A DNA stretch of 38,582 nucleotides, taken from the NCBI GenBank assembly GCA_007693855.1, contig RECU01000023.1, forward strand, positions 1 to 38,582, written 5' to 3'. The notes below the pieces were generated by a model. The model saw nothing but the letters and a program-made list of their open reading frames with translations, was not told the DNA's origin and ran no database searches. Made by a program: the position numbers and the translations under genes. The number at the start of each line of letters is the position of its first letter. The stretch's first letter is position 1. Shown here piece after piece: positions 8,557-17,882 of the stretch. The stretch comes from Gammaproteobacteria bacterium (GTDB lineage: Bacteria > Pseudomonadota > Gammaproteobacteria > Steroidobacterales > PWYM01).

Positions 8557-9666
8557 ATGGATGCACTCGCCCGTCGGTCCGCCGGCCAGCCCATCGTCTC
8601 GGCAGCGCTCGCCCTGCTCCTTGCCCTCGTACTGGTCGGCTGCAATGACACGCCATCGGGCCCGGGGAGCGCGCCTGGCGGACGGCCGCAGGCGCGACCT
8701 GCCCTGCCGGTCCAGGCCTACGCGGTCGAACGTCAGGACCTCTCGCGCAGCGTCGTGGTTTCCGGGACGGTCGAGCCGCTGCGCAGCGTACGCCTGGCCG
8801 CCCGCACCTCCGGCATCATCACCCGCCTGGACGTCGAGGAAGGCGACCGCGTGCGCGAAGGCCAGCGGGTCGCGCTCATCGATGTGCGTGAGCAGCGCGC
8901 GGAGCTCCGGCGCGTGCGTGCGGCGCTGCTGGAGGAGACGGCCAACCTCGAGCGCCTGGAGGCGCTGGCCATGCGCGGCCAGATCGACACGGCCAGCGTC
9001 GAACGGGCCGCCTCGCAGCTCGAACGTACCCGCGCCGAGGTCGAGCTCTGGGAGACGCGTGTCGCCTTCGGTGAGCTGGAGGCCACCCTCGACGGCGTGG
9101 TCACCGAGCGCCTGGCCGAGCCCGGGGAGGCCGTCTCGCAGTTCCAGTCGCTGCTGACCATCGCCGACACCAGCACGCTGGTCGTGCGCTTCGGGTTCTC
9201 CGAACTCGACGTGGCGAGTCTCGCACCCGGCATGGAAGTACCGGTGCGCATCGACGCGTTGCGCGGCCAGCCGCCCCTGCCCGGCCGCGTGCGACGCATC
9301 ATGCCGGCCACGGACGGGCCGTCGCGACTGGTGACCGTGGAAGTCGAGCTCGCGCCACCAGCGGAGACTGTCCTGCGCCTGGGGTTCCTGGCACGGGCCG
9401 AGGTCATGGTGGAACGGCGCCAGGGGGTGCTTGCCGTGCCGCTGGGCAGCATCGGGGTGGGTGCCCAGGGCAGCCACGTCATGGTCATCGATGACGAGCA
9501 GCGCCTCAGGCGACGTCCCGTCGTCACCGGTCCTTCACGCGGCACCTGGCGGGAAATTCTTGAAGGTCTCGCGCCCGGCGAGGTGATCGTCAACGCCAAC
9601 CCCACGGACTTCGGCGAAGGTCAGGTCGTACGGGTGGTCAGCTGGCTCGACGGGGCGGACGGATGA
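8557..9666 (+). CDS. RND efflux periplasmic adaptor (membrane fusion protein), lipoprotein
   Basis: A 369-residue adaptor of the AcrA/HlyD type. It begins with a signal peptide ending in the lipobox LVGC (Cys29), so it is probably anchored to the inner membrane by lipid. The lipoyl half-motifs flank a short coiled coil: RLAARTSGIITRLDVEEGDRV before and ELEATLDGVVTERLAEPG after, with an arginine- and leucine-rich helical hairpin between. Beta-barrel and membrane-proximal domains follow. It would bridge the pump to an outer-membrane channel. The short hairpin is more typical of pumps outside the AcrAB drug-efflux core group. The gene overlaps the pump gene by four bases (ATGA). No outer-membrane factor is encoded nearby, so TolC or another channel must be borrowed. 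Confidence 0.9.
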   Translation: MDALARRSAGQPIVSAALALLLALVLVGCNDTPSGPGSAPGGRPQARPALPVQAYAVERQDLSRSVVVSGTVEPLRSVRLAARTSGIITRLDVEEGDRVREGQRVALIDVREQRAELRRVRAALLEETANLERLEALAMRGQIDTASVERAASQLERTRAEVELWETRVAFGELEATLDGVVTERLAEPGEAVSQFQSLLTIADTSTLVVRFGFSELDVASLAPGMEVPVRIDALRGQPPLPGRVRRIMPATDGPSRLVTVEVELAPPAETVLRLGFLARAEVMVERRQGVLAVPLGSIGVGAQGSHVMVIDDEQRLRRRPVVTGPSRGTWREILEGLAPGEVIVNANPTDFGEGQVVRVVSWLDGADG

Positions 9667-12600
9667 GCATATCCAAGGAAGAACCCACCCGCGGCGCGCA
9701 GGTCTTCAAGGGGCTGTCGCGCATCGCCATCGACCGCCCCCTGGGGACGCTGTCGGTCACGGCCATGATCCTGGTGATCGGCGTGTTCGCCTCCGGACGC
9801 ATCGCGGTGAACCTGCTGCCCGAGGTGGTCTTCCCGCTGATCACCATCAGTGTGAGCTACCCGGGGGCAGCGCCGACGGTGGTCGAGGAGCAGGTCACCC
9901 GTGTGCTCGAGCGGCAACTCGCCTCGACCGAGAACCTGGTACTGCTGACTGGCGAGGCCCGCGAAGGCCGGGCCGAGGTCGACCTGGTGTTCAATTACGG
10001 GGTCGATCTCGACACCGCCCTCCAGGACGCCGCACGGCTCCTGGAACGCGCGCGGCCACAGTTGCCGCCGGATATCGAGACGCCGCGGATACGCAAGCGT
10101 GACCCCGGCAGTGCCGCGGTACTCCAGGGCGGCTTCTCCTCCAGCGCGCGCGCGCCGCGGGAGGTGCGCGACTGGGTCGACAACGTGCTCGCACCACAAC
10201 TCCAGTCGATTCCAGGCGTCTCCACCATCGATACCGTAGGCGGCCAGATCCGCGAGATGGAGGTCATCCTGGATCCGCAGCGCCTGGCAGGCTATGGGCT
10301 GTCGCTGCGCGAGGTGGCCGACCGGATTGCCCGGGAGAATCGCAACATCGGCGCTGGCAACATCACCGCGCCGGGATTCGACGTACTGGCCCGTACCGAT
10401 GGGCGTTTCAGCTCGGCCGCCGACGTCGAGCAGGTGCTGATCGCCTTGCCGGAGGGTGGCAGCGTGCGCCTTGGCGACCTCGCTGAAATCCGTGATGGCT
10501 TCCAGGAGCAGCGCGTCTTCGTCCGTCTGGACGGTGTACCGGCCACGCAGCTGTCGGTGTTCAAACAGCCTGATGCCAACACCGTTGAGGTGGTCGATGC
10601 GGTCAACGCGCGCCTCGACTCGCTGGCCGCCTCGGGCTTCATTCCGGCGGACATCCAGTGGCAGAGCACCCGCGACGAATCGTTCTTCGTGCGCGGTTCC
10701 GTTCAGGCCGTGGCACAGGCCGCCATCCTCGGCGGCCTGCTCGCCTTGCTGATCGTCCTCGCGTTTCTCGGCAGTTTCCGCAAGGGGCTGATCATCGGGT
10801 TGTCGATCCCGATCGCGATCATTGCCACCTTTGCGCTGATGGGCTTCGGCGGCCTGACGCTCAATGTGATGAGTCTTGGCGGCCTCGCCCTCGGCGTCGG
10901 TCTGCTGCTCGACAATGCCATCGTCATGCTGGAGAACATCTCGCGTCACCAGGACCGGCTTGGGAAGGCGCCCCGTCAGGCCGCCGGTGACGGCGCCGAT
11001 GAGGTCGCCTCGGCCATCGTCGCAGGCACGCTGACCAACCTCGCAGCGGTCGTACCCTTCCTGCTGGTCCTCGGTTTCGCGGCCCTGCTGTTCCGCGAAC
11101 TCATCATCACCATCTCCTTTGCCGTGGTCGCCTCGCTGGCGGTCGCGCTCACGCTCGTACCGATGCTGGCGGCGCAGTTCTCGCGGTTGCGTTTTCGCTC
11201 GGGTTTCTCCGAGACCAGGGTCTACCGCGGCATCGACCGCGGCATGCTGGCCCTGGCGGATGGCTACGCCTGGCTGCTGCGCGGCGCACTCAGGCTGCGC
11301 TGGCTGGTGATCGCCGCCGCCCTCGCCGCGCTCGCCGGGTCAGTGACCCTGTTCAACAACCTGGGGACCGAGTTTCTACCCCAGCTCGACAATGCCGAAG
11401 TGCGGATTTTCATGCGCCTGCCACGGGGCTCGACGCCGGAGCAGACCGACCAGGCGGCCCGCCAGGTCGAGGCGGCGCTGCGCGAACTGCCGCACCTCGA
11501 CAACGTGTTCACGATCGCCGGCGGCGCGCTGTTCGGGGGGGTGGTCACCGAGTCATCGGGACTGGTGATCATGGAACTGCGGCTCGCGCCGGCGGCCGAG
11601 CGCCCGGACTGGCCGGCAGGACGCTGGGTGGTCGAGGCCCGCCGGCAGTTGGCGGCCCTGGATATCCCCGGCGCCCGCATCGGCGTGGCGCCCCCGCGCA
11701 TCCGCGGGCTGAATTTCGGTGTCTCCGGCGAGGATCTGGACCTGCTGCTCATCGGTGACGATCTCGATCTGATGGAAGCGGAAGCGCGGCGTATCGTGCG
11801 CCTGATCGAGGACATCCCCGGCCTCGAGAACGTCGATGTCGCGGGCGGCGACCGCAGTCCGCAGATCGGTATCAATGTCGACCGCGAACGCGCCGCTGCA
11901 CTGGGGGTCAGTGTCGAGCAGGTCGGCTCGGCGCTGCGAGACGCGATCACCGGCGCGCTGCCCACGCGTTTCTCCAGCGGACAGTTCGACTACAACCTGC
12001 GCGTGCGCCTGCCGCGCGAGCGGCTCGACAATCCGGATCTGCTCTACGACGTGATCGTCGCCAGCGGCGAGCGCGGCATGGTGCGCCTCGGTGATGTCGC
12101 GCGGCTGGACATCGAGGAAGGCCCGGCGCGGATCCAGCGACAGAACCAGGTCCGCGTACAACGCGTCACCGGCAGTTTCAATACGGCCATCGCGGATGTC
12201 GACAGCATCCTCTCGGAGTTGCAGACACGTCTCGCGGAGTACCGGACACGCGACGACATCTCGCTCATCATCGGCGGACAGGCCGAGGCTGTGGAGGAGA
12301 GCAGGCGCGAGACCCTGCAGGTGATACTGCTGGCGGCATTCCTGGTGTTCGCCGTGCTCGTGGTCCAGTACGAGCGACTCAGCAACCCGCTGGTGATCAT
12401 GCTGACGGCACCGTTTGCGCTGATCGGGGTGGCACTGGCGCTGTGGGCCACAGGGACAGCCGTCAGCGCGCCCGCCCAGCTCGGGCTGATCCTGCTGATC
12501 GGGATCGTGGTGAACAACGCGATTCTGCTGGTCGAGTACATCGAGCGGGGCCTGCGCCGCGGCGTCGAACTGGTCGAGGCGGTCGTCGAGGCCGGCCGGG

Positions 12601-12845
12601 TTCGCCTGCGTCCGATCCTGATGACGGTGCTGACCACCATTGGCGGCATGTTGCCGCTGGCACTCGGCATGGGCTCAGGTGCCGAACTCATGCGCCCTCT
12701 GGCGATCGCCGTGGTCGGCGGGCTGGCTGTCTCGACGGTGCTGACGTTGTTCCTGGCGCCCTGTCTGTTCGTGATCGTCCGCGGCGCGAGCAACTGGCTG
12801 GGGCGCACGCTGGTGGGTCAACCGGACGCCAGCCCCGTGCGGTGA
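9663..12845 (+). CDS. RND efflux pump, inner-membrane transporter subunit
   Basis: A full-length 1060-residue RND transporter of the AcrB/MdtB superfamily. The first helix near 30-45 is followed by a large periplasmic loop, a helix bundle at about 345-520, a second periplasmic loop, and a final bundle near 880-1045. In TM4 the motif GLLLDNAIVMLENI gives Asp417-Asn418 where AcrB has Asp-Asp. In TM10, GIVVNNAILLVEY has Asn where AcrB has the relay Lys. The proton-relay set is thus reduced, a pattern I recall from many non-AcrB RND families, so it is probably functional. Substrate is unknown; lack of an E-rich metal motif argues against heavy metals. It is translationally coupled to the adaptor gene upstream. 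Confidence 0.92.
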   Translation: MSISKEEPTRGAQVFKGLSRIAIDRPLGTLSVTAMILVIGVFASGRIAVNLLPEVVFPLITISVSYPGAAPTVVEEQVTRVLERQLASTENLVLLTGEAREGRAEVDLVFNYGVDLDTALQDAARLLERARPQLPPDIETPRIRKRDPGSAAVLQGGFSSSARAPREVRDWVDNVLAPQLQSIPGVSTIDTVGGQIREMEVILDPQRLAGYGLSLREVADRIARENRNIGAGNITAPGFDVLARTDGRFSSAADVEQVLIALPEGGSVRLGDLAEIRDGFQEQRVFVRLDGVPATQLSVFKQPDANTVEVVDAVNARLDSLAASGFIPADIQWQSTRDESFFVRGSVQAVAQAAILGGLLALLIVLAFLGSFRKGLIIGLSIPIAIIATFALMGFGGLTLNVMSLGGLALGVGLLLDNAIVMLENISRHQDRLGKAPRQAAGDGADEVASAIVAGTLTNLAAVVPFLLVLGFAALLFRELIITISFAVVASLAVALTLVPMLAAQFSRLRFRSGFSETRVYRGIDRGMLALADGYAWLLRGALRLRWLVIAAALAALAGSVTLFNNLGTEFLPQLDNAEVRIFMRLPRGSTPEQTDQAARQVEAALRELPHLDNVFTIAGGALFGGVVTESSGLVIMELRLAPAAERPDWPAGRWVVEARRQLAALDIPGARIGVAPPRIRGLNFGVSGEDLDLLLIGDDLDLMEAEARRIVRLIEDIPGLENVDVAGGDRSPQIGINVDRERAAALGVSVEQVGSALRDAITGALPTRFSSGQFDYNLRVRLPRERLDNPDLLYDVIVASGERGMVRLGDVARLDIEEGPARIQRQNQVRVQRVTGSFNTAIADVDSILSELQTRLAEYRTRDDISLIIGGQAEAVEESRRETLQVILLAAFLVFAVLVVQYERLSNPLVIMLTAPFALIGVALALWATGTAVSAPAQLGLILLIGIVVNNAILLVEYIERGLRRGVELVEAVVEAGRVRLRPILMTVLTTIGGMLPLALGMGSGAELMRPLAIAVVGGLAVSTVLTLFLAPCLFVIVRGASNWLGRTLVGQPDASPVR

Positions 12846-12892
12846 GACCACTGGGGCAGAGACGCGATGACTGTCCAGCGCGACTGCGGCGA

Positions 12893-12905
12893 GTTATAGT
12901 ATAAC
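12893..12905. promoter_or_regulatory. Zur box (zinc uptake regulator operator)
   Basis: GTTATAGTATAAC is a perfect palindrome with six-base arms around one central G. It matches the core of the gammaproteobacterial Zur operator (GTTATAnTATAAC type). It ends 29 bases before the DUF1826 start and embeds TATAGT, a likely -10 element, so Zn-Zur binding would block transcription directly. The downstream genes, DUF1826 and a CobW GTPase, are known companions in Zur regulons, which supports the call. Confidence 0.85.
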
Positions 12906-12934
12906 GATACGCATGTCCGCTTTCCGGAACCCCC

Positions 12935-13597
12935 ATGGCCGCCCAACCGAACATCACGCGCACCGCGATCGCGCCCAGCAGCCGTATCGTCGAGGCCGTT
13001 GCCGATCTCGCGCTGATCTATGAGCCAGACGTCAACCTCTGCCTCCTGCCACGCGAACTGTCCCCCGAAGTCCAGGCCTTCACAGCAGCCGCGCGGACAC
13101 TGCCCATCGCGCTCAACGGCGTGCTGCCGGCACACGATGCCGACTGGGCGGCCTGGCTCGCCGGCTACGCCAGGCTGCCGGGCCATGCCGCCTTCATCCG
13201 GGACGTGGCCGCACTTGCAGAGCTCTACGCAAGCCTCCTCGAGCCTGATGCGTTAGGCGCGCGCCTGCACCAGCTCTCCGGACCGATGTGTCCGCGTCTG
13301 CATGTGGATCGCGTCGGTATCCGGCTGCTGTGCACCTACGCGGGGCCGGGCACCGAGTGGCTTGACGATCCGTTGGCCGAGCGCCAGCTGCTTGGCCCGG
13401 GCGCAGGCGGGCTTAGCGATGAGGCCTCGGGGCTGATCCGCGAGCCGGCAGACCTGCGCGTGATCCCCGCCGGGGCGATCGCCCTGCTCAAGGGCGAGGC
13501 GTTTCCCGACAATGTCGGCGGTGGCGTCATCCACCGCTCACCCCATGACCCCGCGCCGCGGCTGCTGTTCAGCCTGGATGCCGTGTGGCAGGACTGA
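12935..13597 (+). CDS. DUF1826 domain protein, predicted Zur-regulon member
   Basis: A 220-residue soluble protein of the DUF1826 family. Conserved blocks are [21 protein letters not shown]... interrupted by [11 protein letters not shown], then a [11 protein letters not shown] and a VIHRSP motif near the end. The HxD (LHVDR), the later His in VIHRSP and Cys residues are candidate metal ligands. The fold hints at a cupin or 2OG-oxygenase-like protein, but no activity is established. Family members are repeatedly found beside CobW GTPases under Zur control, as here. It should be made when zinc is scarce. The ATG at 12935 lies 29 bases after the Zur box; the ribosome site is weak (GGAA). The CobW gene follows after 17 bases. 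Confidence 0.88.
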   Translation: MAAQPNITRTAIAPSSRIVEAVADLALIYEPDVNLCLLPRELSPEVQAFTAAARTLPIALNGVLPAHDADWAAWLAGYARLPGHAAFIRDVAALAELYASLLEPDALGARLHQLSGPMCPRLHVDRVGIRLLCTYAGPGTEWLDDPLAERQLLGPGAGGLSDEASGLIREPADLRVIPAGAIALLKGEAFPDNVGGGVIHRSPHDPAPRLLFSLDAVWQD

Positions 13598-13614
13598 CCC
13601 TGGAGCCCCTGAGC

Positions 13615-14832
13615 ATGTCCGAGACCCCAACCCGCCTGCCCGTTACCGTGCTCTCCGGCTTTCTTGGCGCTGGCAAGACCACCCTGCTTAACCATGTCCT
13701 GAACAACCGCGAAGGCCGCCGCGTCGCCGTGATCGTCAACGACATGAGCGAGGTGAACATCGACGCCGCGCTGGTACGCGAGGGCGATGCAAACCTCTCG
13801 CGCACCGAGGAGCGGCTGGTCGAGATGTCCAACGGCTGCATCTGCTGCACGCTGCGCGAGGACCTGCTGCGCGAGGTGGCCGGGCTCGCCCGCGAGGGCC
13901 GTTTCGACTACCTGCTGATCGAGTCCACCGGCATCTCCGAGCCCCTGCCCGTCGCCCAGACCTTCACCTTCGCCGATGAAGACGGGATCAGCCTCGGCGA
14001 CGTCGCGCGCCTCGACACCATGGTGACCGTGGTCGATGCGCTGAATTTTCTGCGCGACTACGCCACGGCCGATTTCCTCGCCGACCGCGGCGAATCCCTC
14101 GGCGAGGAGGATGACCGCACCGTCGTCGATCTGCTGATCGACCAGGTGGAGTTCTGCGACGTGATCGTCGTCAACAAGCTCGACCTGGTGAACACGGCGG
14201 AGGCCGAGCGGCTGATGTCGCTGCTCGCCACCCTGAATCCCGGCGCGCACATCGTCCCGGCCCACTTTGGCCAGGTGGCGCTCGGGGAGGTGCTGGACAC
14301 CGGGCGCTTCGATTTCGAGCGGGCCCAGGCCTCGCCCGGCTGGGTTCGCGAACTCGCTGGCGAACATGTGCCGGAGACCGAGGAATACGGCATCGCGAGT
14401 TTCGTCTACCGGGCGCGCAGGCCGTTTCATCCCGCCCGCTTCCACGCCCTGATCAGCCGCGAATGGCCGGGCGTGGTGCGCTCGAAGGGATTTTTCTGGC
14501 TCGCCTCGCGTAACGACATGGCCGGAAGCTGGTCGCAGGCAGGCGGGGCCTGCCGCCATGGCCCGGCCGGCTACTGGTGGGCGGCGACGCCCCGCCAGCA
14601 CTGGCCGGAGGACGACGCCGCACTCGGCCCCCTGCTCGACCGCTTCGAGGCCCCGTGGGGCGATCGGCGCCAGGAGCTGGTGCTGATCGGTATCGGCATG
14701 GAGCGGGCGCGGCTCACCGCGATGCTCGATGCCTGCCTGCTGAGCGATGCCGAGTTCGCCGGCGGCCCGGACGCCTGGCGTCTGCTGGCCGACCCGTTCC
14801 CCGACTGGACCGGTGAGGCGCTGGCCTCGTGA
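13615..14832 (+). CDS. CobW/COG0523 family GTPase, predicted zinc metallochaperone
   Basis: A 405-residue P-loop GTPase of the COG0523 group. Walker [10 protein letters not shown] lies at 15-23, the metal-binding CICC motif ([12 protein letters not shown]) at 75-78, [11 protein letters not shown] follows, and VNKLDL is the guanine-specificity motif. The C-terminal CobW_C domain runs from about 270, with a HPARFHALI segment and tryptophan-rich blocks. Such proteins (ZigA/YeiR type) use GTP binding to hand zinc to client enzymes during starvation. The ATG at 13615 has GGAG nine bases upstream. Position directly after DUF1826 and the Zur box places it in a zinc-responsive operon. Cobalt or nitrile-hydratase-type delivery is less likely, since no such client is nearby. 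Confidence 0.93.
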   Translation: MSETPTRLPVTVLSGFLGAGKTTLLNHVLNNREGRRVAVIVNDMSEVNIDAALVREGDANLSRTEERLVEMSNGCICCTLREDLLREVAGLAREGRFDYLLIESTGISEPLPVAQTFTFADEDGISLGDVARLDTMVTVVDALNFLRDYATADFLADRGESLGEEDDRTVVDLLIDQVEFCDVIVVNKLDLVNTAEAERLMSLLATLNPGAHIVPAHFGQVALGEVLDTGRFDFERAQASPGWVRELAGEHVPETEEYGIASFVYRARRPFHPARFHALISREWPGVVRSKGFFWLASRNDMAGSWSQAGGACRHGPAGYWWAATPRQHWPEDDAALGPLLDRFEAPWGDRRQELVLIGIGMERARLTAMLDACLLSDAEFAGGPDAWRLLADPFPDWTGEALAS

Positions 14833-14940
14833 CGCGACGGCCAGTCCCGGGGACGCACTGACCAGGTGGCGCCTTGTTCCGGCTCATCCCGATGGGGTAG
14901 CCTCGGTAACCCTCTGCAACGACCACCCCAGGGGGACACC

Positions 14941-16227
14941 ATGATCACTGCCCGAAGCCTCGTCATCGCCGGGCTCGTGTGTGGCCTGAGCTTCGCGGCG
15001 CCTGCGAAAACCGCGCAGGCGCAATCGATCTTCGAGCGGGCGCTCGACCGGGCCGAGCGCTCCGTGGAGCGCCGCGCCGAACGGCGGTTGTCCGCCTCGG
15101 TCGAGGCGGCCCTCGACCGCGTCGAGAACGGCGTGGTGTGCGCGGTCACCGATCAGAACTGTATCGATGGGGCGCGCAACGAAGGCCGTCCCGTGGTGCT
15201 CCAGGACGCAGACGGCGAACTCGTGGAAGTGCGTGACACCGCCCAGCATGCGGGCGACGCCCCCGCCACGCCAGGTGAGGGCGTCTGGGCCAACTACGAC
15301 TTCGTGCCGGGCGATCGCATCCTCTTCTACGAGGACTTCTCCGCCGAGCGGGTCGGGCGGTTTCCCAGGCGGCTGGAGTTTCTTGGCGGCATGATGGACG
15401 TGGTCGAATGGGAAGGACGGAGACTTCTGCAGTCCACCGACACGAGCAGCATGTTCCGCGTGTCGTTGAGCGAAACACTGCCCGAGCGGTTCACGATCGA
15501 GTTCGATGCCTACATCTCTGGCAGCATCACGCGCTCGCGGCTCGGCGTCTTCACCACCGAGATGGCGTCTCCCGACCGCTGGGACCACTACGACGGAGCG
15601 TTTTTCGCGCTTGGCAGAGCCGATGCGGGCGTTCAGGGACCGATCGAGAGCACCCGGGCCCGCACCGACTACCGGGACCGGCTCACGCCCATTCGTATCG
15701 CCGTCGACGGCAACTACGCGACCATGTATGTCGAGGAAGAGCGCGTCGCCAACATCCCGAACATGCAGCTGGTGCGTAACGACTTCCTGACTTTCGTCCT
15801 GGGCGGGCGCAGTGAACAGCCGAGCTACATCGGCAACCTCAGGATCGCCGCCGGCGGACTGGAGCTCTACGACCGGCTGATGGCGGACGGCAGGGTCTCG
15901 ACGCAGGGCATTTACTTCGATACCGGGAGCGCGGCGATCCGGCCGGAATCCACCGGCACCCTGACTGAAATCGGCTGGACGCTGGAGCAGCATCCGGGGC
16001 TCCGAGTGCGCATCGAGGGCCACACCGACAGCGTCGGCGATGCACAGGCCAATCTGCAGCTGAGCGAGCAACGCGCCCGGGCCGTGATGGACTATCTCGT
16101 CTCAGGCTACGGCATTGCCGCCGAGCGGCTGGAATTCACCGGTCGTGGCGAGGAAGCACCGGTCGCCGACAACGCCACTGCGGAGGGTCGCCAGGCCAAT
16201 CGACGCGTGGAGCTCGTGCGGCTCTGA
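14941..16227 (+). CDS. Exported protein with C-terminal OmpA-like peptidoglycan-binding domain
   Basis: A 428-residue protein with an N-terminal signal peptide ending AQA-QS near residue 28. A charged helical stretch rich in Arg and Glu (about 30-65) comes next. The central region of about 200 residues is beta-rich, with FYEDFSAERVGRFP and FTIEFDAYISG segments that look like a jelly-roll or LamG-type domain. The C-terminal 110 residues are an OmpA/MotB domain: GIYFDTGSAAIRPES, IEGHTDSVGDAQANLQLSEQRA and RRVELVRL. It probably tethers to peptidoglycan in the periplasm. The two Cys in CAVTDQNC may form a disulfide. The start follows AGGGGGA. What the central domain binds is unknown; a carbohydrate or outer-membrane partner is possible. 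Confidence 0.85.
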   Translation: MITARSLVIAGLVCGLSFAAPAKTAQAQSIFERALDRAERSVERRAERRLSASVEAALDRVENGVVCAVTDQNCIDGARNEGRPVVLQDADGELVEVRDTAQHAGDAPATPGEGVWANYDFVPGDRILFYEDFSAERVGRFPRRLEFLGGMMDVVEWEGRRLLQSTDTSSMFRVSLSETLPERFTIEFDAYISGSITRSRLGVFTTEMASPDRWDHYDGAFFALGRADAGVQGPIESTRARTDYRDRLTPIRIAVDGNYATMYVEEERVANIPNMQLVRNDFLTFVLGGRSEQPSYIGNLRIAAGGLELYDRLMADGRVSTQGIYFDTGSAAIRPESTGTLTEIGWTLEQHPGLRVRIEGHTDSVGDAQANLQLSEQRARAVMDYLVSGYGIAAERLEFTGRGEEAPVADNATAEGRQANRRVELVRL

Positions 16228-16252
16228 GGTCTCAGCTGCCGATCCGCGTGGC

Positions 16253-16282
16253 CCAGCGTTGATCACGGAGTGACTACGCTGG
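16253..16282. terminator. Hairpin between OmpA-like gene and tRNA-Met, candidate bidirectional terminator
   Basis: Arms CCAGCGT (16253-16259) and ACGCTGG (16276-16282) pair perfectly. Inside them TCAC and GTGA pair around a GGA loop. It lies 25 bases after the stop of the OmpA-like gene and just past the 3' end of the opposite-strand tRNA, the right place to end both transcripts. No T-run follows on either strand, so this is suggestive only. Confidence 0.4.
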
Positions 16283-16296
16283 TGCGGCTGAAGGGA

Positions 16297-16373
16297 TGGT
16301 GGTGATGGGTGGAATTGAACCACCGACCTGCGGGTTATGAATCCGCCGCTCTAACCAACTGAGCTACATCACC
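16297..16373 (-). tRNA. tRNA-Met (anticodon CAU)
   Basis: Read on the minus strand, it folds into a standard cloverleaf. The acceptor GGTGATG pairs with CATCACC, the D-arm contains AGCTCAGTTGGTTAGAGC, the anticodon loop is TTCATAA, and the T-arm contains GGTTCAATTCC. The 3' CCA is encoded (16297-16299). The anticodon stem has a C-A mismatch next to the loop. The features fit elongator tRNA-Met: initiator tRNA normally has a C1-A72-type acceptor mismatch and three G-C pairs at the anticodon stem, not seen here. A tRNA-Ile(CAU) that needs lysidine cannot be fully excluded by eye. Confidence 0.93.
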
Positions 16374-16580
16374 ACTCGAAAATCGCCATACCGGCCGGCA
16401 CGGGGCCGCAAATTCTCCGGCCTGCCCTCCCGGCTGTCAAGCAAGCACGCCCGCACCTGCCGGCAAATCGGCCGGGCCGCTTGCATCGTCAAGCATTTCC
16501 CCCGACCCTTGAGCCGCACGCCCCGTCGCGCGCGGCTGGCCGCCGTGACCGGGCCAGTCCAGGGACACGGAGGTGCGATG

Positions 16581-17882
16581 ATGAGTGATACCCAGGCCGG
16601 AACCGCCCTGTTCGACGACGCCCAAGGGCGCCTGGAGGCGATTTTCCAGCGCCTGGAGGCCAACGGCGAGGTCAGACGACGTCTCGCCCAGCCGGCGCTC
16701 TCCCTGGAGGTCTCCATCCCGCTGCGCCGTGACGACGGCTCACTCGAAGTCTTCCGCGGCTGGCGCGTGCAGTACGACAGCATCCGCGGGCCGGCCAAGG
16801 GTGGAATCCGCTTTCACCCGCAGGTCGACCAGGGCGAGGTGACGACACTGGCCTTCTGGATGGCGGTGAAGTGCGCAGTCGTCGGCCTGCCGTTCGGCGG
16901 CGGCAAGGGCGGTGTCTGCGTCGACCCCAAGACACTCTCGCCGCTGGAACTTGAACGGCTCTCGCGGGGGTACCTGCGGGCCATCGCCGATGTCATCGGG
17001 CCGGACCGCGACATCCCGGCGCCGGACGTCAACACCAATGAGACGATCATGGGCTGGATGGCGGACGAATACGCCATCATTGCGCGGCGCCAGGTGCCGG
17101 GGGTGATCACCGGCAAACCCCTGCCGCTGGGGGGCTCGCCCGGCCGGGTCGCCGCCACGGGCCGGGGGGCATTGAGTGTGCTTGACATGTGGGCCAAGCA
17201 TGCGCGGCGGGAACCGGGAGATCTGCGCATTGCGGTGCAGGGCTTCGGTAACGGCGGCTATCACTTCGCCCGGCTGGCGCATGCACGTGGCTATCGCATC
17301 GTCGCCATCGCCGATTCCAGGCGCACCCTGCATCACCCGGAGGGTCTGGACCCGACGCCGATCTGGGAGGAGAAGCAGAAAAGTCGTGAACTCAAGGGGC
17401 TGGTGTACTGCGAGGAGGCCGTGCGCTGCGAACAGGCCGGCACCCGCAGCGGCGACGCGGAGGACATCCTCTCGCTGGACTGTGACGTGCTGGTGCTCGC
17501 GGCGCTGGAAAATGCCGTGGATACCGGGAACGTCGAGGCCATCCGCGCCGAGGTGATCCTCGAGATCGCCAACGGCCCAGTCAGCAGCGAGGCCGATCGT
17601 GCACTCGAATCGCGCGAGGTGACCGTCATCCCCGATGTGCTGGCCAATGCCGGCGGAGTGATCGTCAGTCACCTCGAATGGGTGCAGAATCGCTGTGGTG
17701 AATACCGCGACGAGGAGGCGGTCAACCGCCTGCTCGAGGAACGCCTGGCGGCCGAGGCCGCAGGCGTCTTTGCGCTGGCGGAACGTGAGGGCGTGACCCT
17801 GCGCACGGCCGCCTATATGCAAGGCATCGGCCGCCTGGCCAGGGCCATCCAGGCGCGCGGCAACTGCCAGGAAGCCGGTTGA
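16581..17882 (+). CDS. Glu/Leu/Phe/Val dehydrogenase family enzyme (GudB-like glutamate dehydrogenase)
   Basis: A 433-residue amino-acid dehydrogenase, close to the usual length of GudB/RocG-type glutamate dehydrogenases. Substrate-side motifs are RGPAKGGIRFHP (Lys73), FWMAVKCAVVGLPFGGGKGG with Lys97 and the catalytic Lys109, and IPAPDVNT with Asp149. The C-terminal half is a Rossmann domain with QGFGNGG near 222. It should interconvert glutamate and 2-oxoglutarate plus ammonium with NAD(P); family assignment alone cannot fully rule out another amino acid. GGAGG precedes two adjacent ATG codons; the second (16581) has the better seven-base spacing. The stop codon overlaps the start of the cation ATPase gene, so both are likely expressed together. 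Confidence 0.88.
   Translation: MSDTQAGTALFDDAQGRLEAIFQRLEANGEVRRRLAQPALSLEVSIPLRRDDGSLEVFRGWRVQYDSIRGPAKGGIRFHPQVDQGEVTTLAFWMAVKCAVVGLPFGGGKGGVCVDPKTLSPLELERLSRGYLRAIADVIGPDRDIPAPDVNTNETIMGWMADEYAIIARRQVPGVITGKPLPLGGSPGRVAATGRGALSVLDMWAKHARREPGDLRIAVQGFGNGGYHFARLAHARGYRIVAIADSRRTLHHPEGLDPTPIWEEKQKSRELKGLVYCEEAVRCEQAGTRSGDAEDILSLDCDVLVLAALENAVDTGNVEAIRAEVILEIANGPVSSEADRALESREVTVIPDVLANAGGVIVSHLEWVQNRCGEYRDEEAVNRLLEERLAAEAAGVFALAEREGVTLRTAAYMQGIGRLARAIQARGNCQEAG
17869..17881 (+). promoter_or_regulatory. Ribosome site and TTG start inside the dehydrogenase stop
   Basis: AGGA (17869-17872) is followed six bases later by TTG (17879-17881), which overlaps the dehydrogenase TGA as TTGA. This favours translational coupling and the TTG start for the ATPase. 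In-frame ATG codons at 17891 and 17900 are alternatives with poorer or more distant ribosome sites. Confidence 0.45.

Noticed and set aside
13336-14601. 421-codon open frame on the minus strand
   Set aside because: It is antisense to the CobW GTPase, which has complete motifs; the composition is typical of a GC-rich shadow frame.
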